This document shows positions 56,679 through 64,000 of a stretch of 64,000 bases of DNA, piece after piece (positions within the stretch are counted from its first letter, which is position 1; every line of letters begins with the position of its first letter). The stretch spans positions 71,958 through 135,957 of the forward strand of contig JAFGOZ010000010.1 in NCBI GenBank assembly GCA_016926235.1. Direction: 5' to 3'. A program made the translations under genes and the position numbers. This stretch comes from Bacteroidales bacterium (GTDB lineage Bacteria; Bacteroidota; Bacteroidia; Bacteroidales; UBA10428). The notes under the pieces are model-generated. The model did not search any database. It saw only the letters and a program-made list of their open reading frames with translations, and had not been told where the DNA came from.

Positions 56679-56686
56679 CAAAGATA
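56679..56686 (-). promoter_or_regulatory. Bacteroidota -7 element for the large T9SS gene
   Basis: On the minus strand this is TATCTTTG, an exact TAnnTTTG match, about 65 bases before the start codon at 56614. No TTG is found at the usual -33 distance. Confidence 0.45.
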
Positions 56687-56988
56687 AAGAAATTCTTTTG
56701 AATAGGATTATAATAAGATACAATCTATGTCCCGATAGATTATTTCCTGTTTTTGACATAAAGTTATGCTAAAATTTTGATAATTAACGCTATTCTATAT
56801 TTTAAAAAAGTTTTAGTTCCTTAATTTTTTCAGGTTCGAAATATCAAAATTATAAATTAATCTTAAAATACCAAATAAAATTAATAATAAGTTTCATGTA
56901 CGACCCTTTCTCAAACTGTTTTTGAACAAAAGATATCTTTCTATCCCAAACGATTACATTTATATAATATTATAACGTTTCAGAAAAA

Positions 56989-57173
56989 AAACAATAGATA
57001 AAAGCACTAAAGCGCAGTTTGCTTCATCATGATTTTTTAATTTGTCAATATTCCGGACCAAAGTCCGTTTTATCATCGGATCAATTATTCCCCCCGGATA
57101 AATCCGGGGTCTATATTTATCGCATATATTAAGGCTTTTTGCCACTTTATCAATTTTTTATCGGTCACTACTG
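56989..57173. repeat. ~185-bp direct repeat, copy B
   Basis: It runs from aaacaatagataaaagcact to ggtcactactg and aligns with copy A over its full length. The central palindrome is kept (ccccgga-taaa-tccgggg, 57092-57109), and this copy has an extra hairpin cggac-caaa-gtccg (57054-57067) that is weaker in copy A. It lies 375 bases upstream of the large T9SS gene, in the same orientation as copy A. Confidence 0.8.
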
Positions 57174-57203
57174 TAACCTTATGAAAAACTTCAATTATAT
57201 ATC

Positions 57204-57220
57204 GTCCCTGAATGCGGGAC
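57204..57220. repeat. Short palindrome (gtccc/gggac)
   Basis: gtccc (57204-57208) and gggac (57216-57220) flank seven bases. The same arms recur in the larger palindrome 50 bases downstream, so both probably belong to one repeat family. Confidence 0.5.
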
Positions 57221-57252
57221 CATATAATTATGGGTCATTTTTATGCTACCGG

Positions 57253-57289
57253 TATTTTGTCCCTGGAAGGGACAGTCAGGGACAAAATA
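57253..57289. repeat. Long perfect palindrome with an alternative inner stem
   Basis: The arms tattttgtccctg (57253-57265) and cagggacaaaata (57277-57289) pair at all 13 positions around an 11-base loop. The loop contains gggac (57269-57273), which could instead pair with gtccc (57259-57263) of the left arm. Two exclusive structures are thus possible. There is no ORF and no T-run on either side, so it is not a simple terminator. Confidence 0.7.
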
Positions 57290-57436
57290 TAATTTATTCG
57301 TTTATTAATGATAATAACATCGCCTGTTCTTTATTAAAAAAAATCAATAGTGTCCGAGTAAATTACTGTAATAATGCTATTATACCCATTTTGTCAAACC
57401 TTTACGAGGTATTTCAAACTCGGGGGCATTTTTTCA

Positions 57437-57487
57437 ACAATACTTAATCACCTACGGCGAAATTCCGCGTAGCGGATAAAGTATTGT
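57437..57487. repeat. Nested palindrome, element 1 (tccgc-gta-gcgga core)
   Basis: An outer 9-bp stem (acaatactt 57437-57445 with aagtattgt 57479-57487) encloses the inner hairpin tccgc-gta-gcgga (57464-57476). The core recurs at 57516-57528 with one base pair changed, G:C in this copy and A:T in the other. Confidence 0.6.
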
Positions 57488-57515
57488 AGAATAAGATATT
57501 ATAAAATTAAATTAT

Positions 57516-57528
57516 TCCACGTAGTGGA
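57516..57528. repeat. Hairpin core, element 2 (tccac-gta-gtgga)
   Basis: The hairpin tccac-gta-gtgga differs from the core at 57464-57476 only at the fourth pair, which is A:T here and G:C there. The paired change keeps the stem intact, as expected if the structure rather than the sequence is maintained. Confidence 0.5.
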
Positions 57529-57688
57529 TAGACAAATATTTATCGGACAATAGTGAAAAAAAATATAAAGTTATATCCTTACCATAGGGGAAAATAAAAT
57601 TGCAACTGTCAATCAGACAGAAAGTGGAAAAGAATAAGAGACATAAGAAAGGAGATGGATGTATTCGAACGATAAAAACTGAAAAAAG

Positions 57689-57718
57689 TTGCAGAATTGA
57701 ACATAATTATTACATTTG
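57689..57718 (+). promoter_or_regulatory. Bacteroidota promoter (-33/-7) for the second SusC gene
   Basis: TTG at 57689-57691 and TACATTTG at 57711-57718 are exactly 19 bases apart. Transcription near 57725 leaves a leader of about 100 bases before the SusC ATG at 57827, long enough for leader-based control. Confidence 0.7.
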
Positions 57719-57826
57719 TAACAATTTTTTTTTAAGATTTTTTAACTAAAACTTAAGAAAAACATTTTATAATTACCTTTAATACAAATCAATTAAACCT
57801 AAAATTAATTTTAAACCAAACCAATT

Positions 57827-60800
57827 ATGAAACATGACAGACTAAAAAATGTTAAAAAGTGTTCACTTTTTCTGGCATTGCTGTTCTGTTCTATACAGAT
57901 TTTTGCACAGGAAAGGACAATTACCGGGACAATTACTGATGAAACAGGTGCCCCTATGCCCGGTGTGAACATTTCGGTTGCTGGAACAACTGTCGGGACC
58001 ATTTCTGATCTTGATGGGAACTACAGCATTAGTGTTCCGGGTAGCGAAGCAAGCCTGCAATTTTCGTTTGTAGGTTATGTTACCCAGGATATAGTTGTCG
58101 GGGACCAGACAGCTATTGATGTAAGCATGGCACTGGATGCCGAAGAATTAGAAGAAGTAGTGGTAGTAGGGTATGGTACCATGAAAAAAAGCGACATCTC
58201 TGGTTCCATTGTATCACTGAAAAGCGAAGAACTTACCGTTGTAAAAGCCGGCAACGTGCTGGAAGCCATGCAGGGAAAAATTCCAGGTGTCGATCTTTCA
58301 AGAAGCAGCGGCAGGACTGGATCCGGTATTGATGTGGAGATTCGTGGTGAACGTTCACTTCAATCAAGTAAAACTAGTGATATAAATAAACCACTGATTA
58401 TTGTTGATGGTATTCCTTATGGATCAGATATATCAATAAGCCCTGAAGATATTGAGTCAGTAGAAATCCTGAAAGATGCATCTTCAACTGCAATATACGG
58501 ATCCAGGGGAGCAAATGGAGTAATACTTATTACCACTAAAAGAGGTAACGCAGGAAAACCAAAAGTATATTTTAACTCCTATTACAGTTTTTCCCAGCCT
58601 TACCAAAAAGTACCCGTTTTTGACGGGCCCGGTTTTATTGATGCAAAGAATGAATCCTATAGAAATGCTATATGGATGAATGACAATACAGTGCTCTGGG
58701 ATACCATTCCTACTCCCGTAGAGTCAGTTTGGTTAACGCCTCTGCAAAGAGAGTATGTTCCATACCGTTATAACACCGACTTCCAGGAACTGCTCCAAAA
58801 AACAGGGCACCAACAGGAATACAACGTGGGATTTATGGGTGGCAACGAAGCTGTTACATATAATACTTCTGTAACGTATTTTAACGAAGACGGTGTGATT
58901 TTAAATGATGAATTTAAAAGATATAATGTAAGAGCTAATATAGATGCCAATCCATACAAATTCCTAAGTATAGGAACTTCTAATAATATTACATACGGTG
59001 TAAGATCGGGAGCTGCACCTAGTTTTACTGCAGCCGTAGCCTGTTTCCCAATTTATCCGCCAAAAGACAGCCTGGGTAACTGGCTACATACCATTGACCC
59101 CGGTATTGCAAGAAAAAGCCCTATGTACCAAGCTTATCATGATCTGGAAGAAGACAGGAATTTGCGGATATTTAGTTCCGCATATGCACAGATTAATTTC
59201 ACTCCTGATCTGACTTTAAGGTCTACAATGGGCGTTGATCTCAGAAACAGATTAAATGCTCAAACGATATACGAAAAAGATTCAGATGCCGGAGCTCCTT
59301 ATAATAGAGCTTTAGTCAACCAACAATATGACGCTGGTTACACCTGGAATAATATATTAACTTATAAGAAACAATTCGGTGACCATAGCCTGGCATTTAT
59401 GGTGGGTAATGAAATGGCTCTTTCCAGATGGGAACAAGCATATATCCAGGCAGATGATATACCTTATGCCCGGCAGCAATGGTACGATGTAGGACCAGCT
59501 GAATCTAGAACAATTGCTAGTAATTATACAAAGAAAACGATGTCATCATTCTTCTTCCGGACAGGATACACCTTAAAAGACAAGTATATACTCAATGTTA
59601 CCGGCAGACGTGATGGGGCTTCTCAGTTGGCCATAGACCATAAATGGTCCAATTTCTGGTCTTACGGAGGCGCCTGGAGGATTTCCGAGGAAAACTTTAT
59701 GCAGCCTGTAACCTTCATCTCGGATCTTAAATTAAGACTATCCTATGGTGAATCAGGAAATTCAAATATAGAAGCTTATGAAACCAGTGCTTCCCTGGAT
59801 GACTATACCCAATATGAATTTGGCGAACCAGGATCTGAAGCAGTTGCCCTGGCGTACCGCTCAACCGGTACAGTACCTGATATAACCATGACATGGGAAA
59901 GAACAGGACAAACCAACCTGGGATTAGATTTCGGTTTATTTAAAAACCGCATTTTTGGTAACATTGATGTGTATACATCCTACACAACTAATATGCTGTT
60001 GCTTGACCAGTTACCTTTCACAACCGGTCATACAGGTGTGTTAACCAATGCAGGAAAAACCAAAACACAGGGTTTGGAAGTATATCTCTCATCCATCAAT
60101 GTGAATACCTCTGATTTCAGATGGAAAACGACCTTTACCTTCGGAACCACATTCAACAAAATTGTAAAATTACAGTCAGGGATTACAGATGATCCCGGGA
60201 ATGCATGGTTTGTCGGACAACCCATCTCCGTTTATTATGATTACTATATGGATGGTATTGTACAACTTTCTGATACAAATTACATTGACCAGTATGAGTC
60301 TAACTTTGGTTCGATAAAAATTGCAGATATGAACAGGGATGGTGTAATTGGCGAGGAAGACCGTGTTGTTTACTACAGGGATCCTGTATGGAATGGCAAC
60401 TTTGAGAGCGTAGTTACTTTCAAAGGTTTTGAATTTGCATTTGCTGTATACGGCCGATTCGGCAACACCATAAATGCAGGGGCCTATGGTTTTGATCCCA
60501 GATTGTATGATACAAACATCATGGACAATGATTACTGGACGCCAGTGAACCCGTCCAATGAATACCCGATGTTGCTTTGGGGCGCTGCAGCACAACTGCC
60601 ATACGCCCAAGTATTACGATACAGGGATGGGTCTTATGCCAAAATCAAGCATATTACCCTGGCTTATACATTGCCAAATCAGATAAGTTCCAGAATGGCC
60701 CTTTCAAAACTACGCGTATACTCTACATTAAAAGACCCGGCCATAATATACAGTAAGCTGGCAAAGGGTCTCGATCCTGAAAGAGGAGGAAGCACATCAT

Positions 60801-60847
60801 GGCCATTGGCACGCTTACTTGTATTTGGTGTAAATGCAGAATTTTAA
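57827..60847 (+). CDS. SusC-like TonB-dependent receptor (second PUL)
   Basis: A 1006-residue outer-membrane importer. The signal peptide (LFCSIQIFAQ) is followed by a carboxypeptidase-regulatory-like domain (ITGTITDETGAPMPGVNISV), the TonB box (LEEVVVVGYGTMKKSDISG), the plug with SusC motif (IYGSRGANGVILITTKRG) and a barrel ending in LLVFGVNAEF. It pairs with the SusD gene 23 bases downstream. Unlike the first PUL, no degradative enzymes are adjacent in the window, so the ligand is unknown. A well-matched promoter precedes it. The start codon agrees with the signal peptide. Confidence 0.93.
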   Translation: MKHDRLKNVKKCSLFLALLFCSIQIFAQERTITGTITDETGAPMPGVNISVAGTTVGTISDLDGNYSISVPGSEASLQFSFVGYVTQDIVVGDQTAIDVSMALDAEELEEVVVVGYGTMKKSDISGSIVSLKSEELTVVKAGNVLEAMQGKIPGVDLSRSSGRTGSGIDVEIRGERSLQSSKTSDINKPLIIVDGIPYGSDISISPEDIESVEILKDASSTAIYGSRGANGVILITTKRGNAGKPKVYFNSYYSFSQPYQKVPVFDGPGFIDAKNESYRNAIWMNDNTVLWDTIPTPVESVWLTPLQREYVPYRYNTDFQELLQKTGHQQEYNVGFMGGNEAVTYNTSVTYFNEDGVILNDEFKRYNVRANIDANPYKFLSIGTSNNITYGVRSGAAPSFTAAVACFPIYPPKDSLGNWLHTIDPGIARKSPMYQAYHDLEEDRNLRIFSSAYAQINFTPDLTLRSTMGVDLRNRLNAQTIYEKDSDAGAPYNRALVNQQYDAGYTWNNILTYKKQFGDHSLAFMVGNEMALSRWEQAYIQADDIPYARQQWYDVGPAESRTIASNYTKKTMSSFFFRTGYTLKDKYILNVTGRRDGASQLAIDHKWSNFWSYGGAWRISEENFMQPVTFISDLKLRLSYGESGNSNIEAYETSASLDDYTQYEFGEPGSEAVALAYRSTGTVPDITMTWERTGQTNLGLDFGLFKNRIFGNIDVYTSYTTNMLLLDQLPFTTGHTGVLTNAGKTKTQGLEVYLSSINVNTSDFRWKTTFTFGTTFNKIVKLQSGITDDPGNAWFVGQPISVYYDYYMDGIVQLSDTNYIDQYESNFGSIKIADMNRDGVIGEEDRVVYYRDPVWNGNFESVVTFKGFEFAFAVYGRFGNTINAGAYGFDPRLYDTNIMDNDYWTPVNPSNEYPMLLWGAAAQLPYAQVLRYRDGSYAKIKHITLAYTLPNQISSRMALSKLRVYSTLKDPAIIYSKLAKGLDPERGGSTSWPLARLLVFGVNAEF

Positions 60848-60870
60848 TAAATCAAAAAAGAAGATTAATC

Positions 60871-62712
60871 ATGAAAAAAACAATATATTTTATACTGTCA
60901 CTCTTCCTGGTAATTATGTGGTCTTGTGATGACTACCTGGAAGAGACGGATTATCACAACAATAACGTAATGACCTCATTTGAGGACGAAGAGTCATTTG
61001 AATACCTGGTAAATGGGTGTTATATCACCCTGCGTTCATGGTATGGCAAGGAAAATGGATGGGATTATACTGAATCGGGCACAGACCTGTATACTTTCGG
61101 TGCAGACAACCGGTCACAGGCTTTTTGTGATTACAGAAACTGGCTTACCGGTGAAAGTTTTTCCAGAAACCGTGTTATGTGGCGTGAACTTTACATTGGA
61201 CTCAATACGTGTAATACTGTATTAAAGTACATGGATGATGTTCCTTTTAGCAATGCCGGAGTAAAAGAGCAGAGAAGAGCTGAAGTACTGTTTCTAAGGG
61301 CACATTATCTTTGGATAATTGTTGAGACATGGGGTGGCGTGCATTTCCAGACTGAGCCACAGGAATCTGTTACACATACCGCCAACAGGACATCGGTAGA
61401 TAAATTTTACGAACAAATCTTTGCAGATCTTGAAGCTGCTGAAAATATCTTTCTTGATCCTGCAAATGGTGCTGTTATTCCTTCAGGGGCAGATTATGGC
61501 AGAGTATATCTGGGGACTGTTCAGGCTATGATGGCCCGGATGTACTTAACACGCAAAGATTACGCAAATGCAGAACTCTATGCTTCCAAAGTGATTGATA
61601 ATAGCAACTTTGGCCTGTTGAACGAATGGGCCATGGGAATATGGAACATGAACAATATGCATAACAGTGAAGTTATTTGGAGCGTAAACTACTCCGATGA
61701 TCGGAACTTTGCAAATGCCCGTATCCGGGATGTAAATGGCACCATTTATGACCAGAACGATATGATACAAAGAGAAGGTGGAAACCAGGGTCTTGTAATG
61801 TGGCAGATCCGGGTTGACAACTCCGGCTGGGGAGTAGGACGTAATTATCCTACTCTGGAAAGAGGATTCTTACGCTGGATGCCTACCAGATACTTTATCG
61901 ATATGTTTGACGAAACCATAGACAAACGTTTTTATGAAAACTTTAAAATGGCCTGGATAGCTGATGATATAGCCCCATGCCCAACCTGGCCGGCAACTGT
62001 ATATATTGGTTCCACGGCAACCCCTGTAGATTCTGCAAAAATCGGGAAACGTATGGTTGAACCATTCGATACCAATTTTATTTTCTCAAAGCAACCTTAC
62101 ACAAGACCAAGAGCCACTCTTGGCGCAAATGGACCTTTGAAATTTGACCTGGAGAAAGGTTACATCGTGTTTGATATCAATGATATTTACTTACCGGATG
62201 GTAAACCTACTCTCGCAAATTCACGGTCATACTATTTCCCTATGTGGCACAGGTATCAGGATACAACCCGTACAGAATTTATGAATGCAGGTTCTGGCCG
62301 TAATGTATTTGTATTCCGCATTTCTGAAATGTACCTGATCAGGGCTGAAGCTTTATATAAACAAGAGAGGTATAGTGAAGCTTACAATGATTTACTTGCT
62401 CTTGCAAATGCCAGAGCTTATGGCGTAAATAATGGAGCAGCGCTTTTACAGGCTTATGGAATTAATAGTGGTACGGATATAACTGATGATTATATTCTGG
62501 ATGAAAGAGCAAGGGAACTTGCTACTGAAGCATTGCGTTTCTTTGATCTTAAGCGATTTGGAGAAGAGAAATTTTTGGCAAGAATTAAAGCAGGAAACCC
62601 GGATGCCGCTCCATATGTACAGGGATATCATATGATACGTCCTATACCACAGGCTCAATTAGATGCTGTATATAATAAGGATGAATTTGTTCAAAATCCT
62701 GGATACAATTAA
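60871..62712 (+). CDS. SusD/RagB family lipoprotein (second PUL)
   Basis: About 613 residues from the ATG at 60871 (MKKTIYFILSLFLVIMWSC); a longer frame from 60799 would overlap SusC and has no signal. The Cys is followed by DDYLEETD, a strong surface-export signal of Bacteroidota lipoproteins. SusD motifs are present: VLFLRAHYLWIIVETWGGVH, QAMMARMYLTRKDYANAELY, and RISEMYLIRAEALYKQERY with ERARELATEALRFFDLKR at the C-terminus. It forms the lid of the SusCD importer. The ligand is unknown. A 192-residue lipoprotein gene follows 51 bases later. Confidence 0.92.
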   Translation: MKKTIYFILSLFLVIMWSCDDYLEETDYHNNNVMTSFEDEESFEYLVNGCYITLRSWYGKENGWDYTESGTDLYTFGADNRSQAFCDYRNWLTGESFSRNRVMWRELYIGLNTCNTVLKYMDDVPFSNAGVKEQRRAEVLFLRAHYLWIIVETWGGVHFQTEPQESVTHTANRTSVDKFYEQIFADLEAAENIFLDPANGAVIPSGADYGRVYLGTVQAMMARMYLTRKDYANAELYASKVIDNSNFGLLNEWAMGIWNMNNMHNSEVIWSVNYSDDRNFANARIRDVNGTIYDQNDMIQREGGNQGLVMWQIRVDNSGWGVGRNYPTLERGFLRWMPTRYFIDMFDETIDKRFYENFKMAWIADDIAPCPTWPATVYIGSTATPVDSAKIGKRMVEPFDTNFIFSKQPYTRPRATLGANGPLKFDLEKGYIVFDINDIYLPDGKPTLANSRSYYFPMWHRYQDTTRTEFMNAGSGRNVFVFRISEMYLIRAEALYKQERYSEAYNDLLALANARAYGVNNGAALLQAYGINSGTDITDDYILDERARELATEALRFFDLKRFGEEKFLARIKAGNPDAAPYVQGYHMIRPIPQAQLDAVYNKDEFVQNPGYN

Positions 62713-62763
62713 TCTCTACTAAAAGATTAAAAGATTTATAATATAATTCAAAAATATAAACAC

Positions 62764-63342
62764 ATGATGAAATCAATAAATATCAGACTAATAATATCAC
62801 TTCTGGGGATTGTGACCCTTTTTGCAAGCTGTGATAAAAACAATAACGAAGACGTTGATGTTATATTTACAGCCGGCTCTTATATTCACCAGGTTAGTGA
62901 AGGAACATTCTATAAATATGTAAATTCTAAACTTGTTCAAATTACATCCGTGGATACTACACCTGTTGGTGATGTAAACCTGGCTATGTATGGGGATACT
63001 ATTTTTGCCCAGGCAGATGGAAAAATTACTGTAGTACTCGGCCAGGATGCCTTCTTTAGATTTGATGGCAGGGCTGATGGTATTGTTTTATATCCAGGAG
63101 ACAGCACAACCAGGGGAGTCAGCCATATTTATGATGACTGGCCTGAAGCAATTGGAACAAGCATCGAACTTGATGCCGAAAACGTAGGAGAAGCTGCATA
63201 TGAGTACCGGGAAGCCGGAGTATATGTTGCAAAAATGTTTGCAAGTAACTACCGCGATATTGAACATGACAGAAAAGACCTTGTTAAACAAATTGAGGTA
63301 ACTGTAATTGATAATGCGGATTTTCCTTATATTGCTAAATAG
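62764..63342 (+). CDS. SusCD-associated lipoprotein of unknown function
   Basis: This 192-residue protein has a lipoprotein signal (GIVTLFASC followed by DKNNNEDVD, acidic enough to suggest surface exposure). The mature part alternates beta-strand-like segments (FTAGSYIHQVSEGTFYKYVN, DAFFRFDGRADGIVLYPG, SIELDAENVGEAAYEYREAG, VKQIEVTVIDN), as in a small beta-sandwich or PKD-like domain. Its place directly after SusD suits a small surface glycan-binding protein. I do not recognise a named family. A terminator follows at 63366-63390. Confidence 0.7.
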   Translation: MMKSINIRLIISLLGIVTLFASCDKNNNEDVDVIFTAGSYIHQVSEGTFYKYVNSKLVQITSVDTTPVGDVNLAMYGDTIFAQADGKITVVLGQDAFFRFDGRADGIVLYPGDSTTRGVSHIYDDWPEAIGTSIELDAENVGEAAYEYREAGVYVAKMFASNYRDIEHDRKDLVKQIEVTVIDNADFPYIAK

Positions 63343-63365
63343 GAAGAAATCAGAATATAAAAAAA

Positions 63366-63390
63366 AACCGGCATTTGCCGGTTTTTTTTA
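63366..63390. terminator. Bidirectional terminator between the second PUL and the thioredoxin gene
   Basis: aaccggca (63366-63373) pairs with tgccggtt (63376-63383) in a tight hairpin, with an A-run before and a T-run after. It lies 23 bases after one stop codon and just before the other, serving both convergent genes. Confidence 0.85.
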
Positions 63391-63395
63391 TACCC

Positions 63396-63920
63396 TTACT
63401 TTAATAAATACGTATTGATTTGCTCCTGAAATAATTTTTTCGTTTCTTCCGGGGTGCGGGCAATTCCGCTTGTCATCATAGGATCACCTTCTTTAGGACA
63501 AAACAGAAAGGATGGGATACTCTGGATTCCGAATACTGTTGCAATTTCCTGCTCCTTCTGAACATCCACCTTATAAATGCGGATTTTACCACTATTCTCA
63601 GATGCCAGCTCTTCCATAATTGGTGCAGTCATCCTGCAAGGTGCACACCAATCAGCATAGAAATCTACAATACAAGGTAAATCCCCTTCAAATTTCCATT
63701 CGTTAGGGCTTGCCACATAATTAAACACTTTTTGTTTGAATTCTTCTGTTGACAGCTTGATGGTACCAGAGGCATCTGTTATTTTGTCACCTCCACCGGT
63801 CAACCCGGCAGTTAAATAGGAACTAGCCCCATTCTTTGACTGAGCATTTGTTTCCGACTCATTGCAGCTCTGCAAAACGAGAATTACTGCTACTGATAAT
63901 GTTAAAATAATTCTTTTCAT
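63396..63920 (-). CDS. Thioredoxin-fold lipoprotein
   Basis: A 174-residue protein with a lipoprotein signal (SVAVILVLQSC followed by NESETNAQ) and a thioredoxin domain at about 70-174. The redox motif is WCAPCR (in DFYADWCAPCRMTAPIMEEL), and a cis-proline loop is visible in IQSIPSFLF. It should reduce or oxidise disulfides in envelope proteins, or recycle a periplasmic redox partner. The N-terminal region has a glycine-rich linker (LTAGLTGGGDKIT). The gene is on the minus strand, convergent with the second PUL, and likely monocistronic within the window. Confidence 0.88.
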   Translation of the reverse strand: MKRIILTLSVAVILVLQSCNESETNAQSKNGASSYLTAGLTGGGDKITDASGTIKLSTEEFKQKVFNYVASPNEWKFEGDLPCIVDFYADWCAPCRMTAPIMEELASENSGKIRIYKVDVQKEQEIATVFGIQSIPSFLFCPKEGDPMMTSGIARTPEETKKLFQEQINTYLLK

Positions 63921-64000
63921 CTGTTTATAATTTATTTTTAATGGTCAGATGGAACATCCACGAAGCTTTTACCTGAGCGGATGATTTTCGCTTATAATCA

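Larger units (their letters stand above)
56615..57826. other. 1.2-kb intergenic region with repeats and hairpins, no credible gene
   Basis: This stretch holds leader and promoter of the large T9SS gene (56679-56686), repeat copy B (56989-57173), a cluster of palindromes (57204-57220, 57253-57289, 57437-57487, 57516-57528) and the SusC promoter (57689-57718). The small open frames here are made of repeat sequence and have no protein-like signal. Confidence 0.7.

Noticed and set aside
57139..57447. A 102-residue open frame
   Set aside because: It consists of repeat and palindrome sequence, has no protein-like pattern and no promoter or ribosome site of its own.
63925..63999. Open frame running off the right edge on the minus strand (24 residues)
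   Set aside because: Too short to judge and without family signal; another minus-strand frame there (ending near 63939) carries early stops. It may be the 3' end of an upstream gene, but this cannot be supported.

Overview
The window looks like a chromosomal segment of a free-living, AT-rich member of the Bacteroidota, probably near Bacteroidales/Marinilabiliales. The pointers are two SusC/SusD pairs, five proteins with a type IX secretion (T9SS) C-terminal sorting domain, Y_Y_Y-type propeller sensors, Bacteroidota promoter elements (TAnnTTTG, twice with a TTG 19 bases upstream), and a guaB/SurA/OstA-like gene cluster. The lineage is inferred from gene content only.

Layout. 1-3019: end of an unknown gene, a methyltransferase, and the ABC-F ATPase uup. 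3032-16669 (minus): three very large propeller sensors with a secreted two-domain alpha/beta-hydrolase among them. Two of the sensors end in a GAF domain and coiled coil with no kinase. The third is a hybrid histidine kinase with no DNA-binding domain. 16876-31208 (minus): a pectin utilisation locus in transcription order SusC, SusD, secreted GH105, lipoprotein GH105, GH28, GH28, ArsP-like permease, secreted DUF362 protein. 31494-36251: recG, a methyltransferase, an orphan MacB/LolD-type ATPase, a PduO-type adenosyltransferase and a DUF2795 protein. 36288-43579 (minus): guaB followed by three SurA/PpiC-like proteins and an OstA-like protein, an envelope-biogenesis cluster, divergent from recQ. 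45986-49136 (plus): DUF5063 protein, DEDD exonuclease, RlmI-like methyltransferase, membrane protein. 49138-52032 (minus): cupin, LarA-like racemase, four-carbon acid-sugar kinase. 52140-57826: two secreted T9SS proteins, each with a copy of the same ~185-bp repeat upstream, then a 1.2-kb region full of palindromes. 57827-63342 (plus): a second SusC/SusD pair with an accessory lipoprotein. 63396-63920: a thioredoxin-like lipoprotein.

How they work together. The first PUL makes biochemical sense: pectin fragments are bound and imported by SusCD, polygalacturonan is trimmed by two GH28 enzymes, and unsaturated galacturonyl ends are removed by GH105 enzymes, one of them sent to the surface by T9SS. 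No pectate lyase is present, so lyases making the GH105 substrate must lie elsewhere. The nearby propeller sensors and esterase are plausible partners, but only by proximity.

The most unusual items are the kinase-less propeller/GAF proteins, the T9SS-exported DUF362 protein, the LarA-like/kinase/cupin operon, and the repeat-rich region around the two T9SS proteins. I found no tRNA, rRNA, CRISPR array, transposase or prophage genes.
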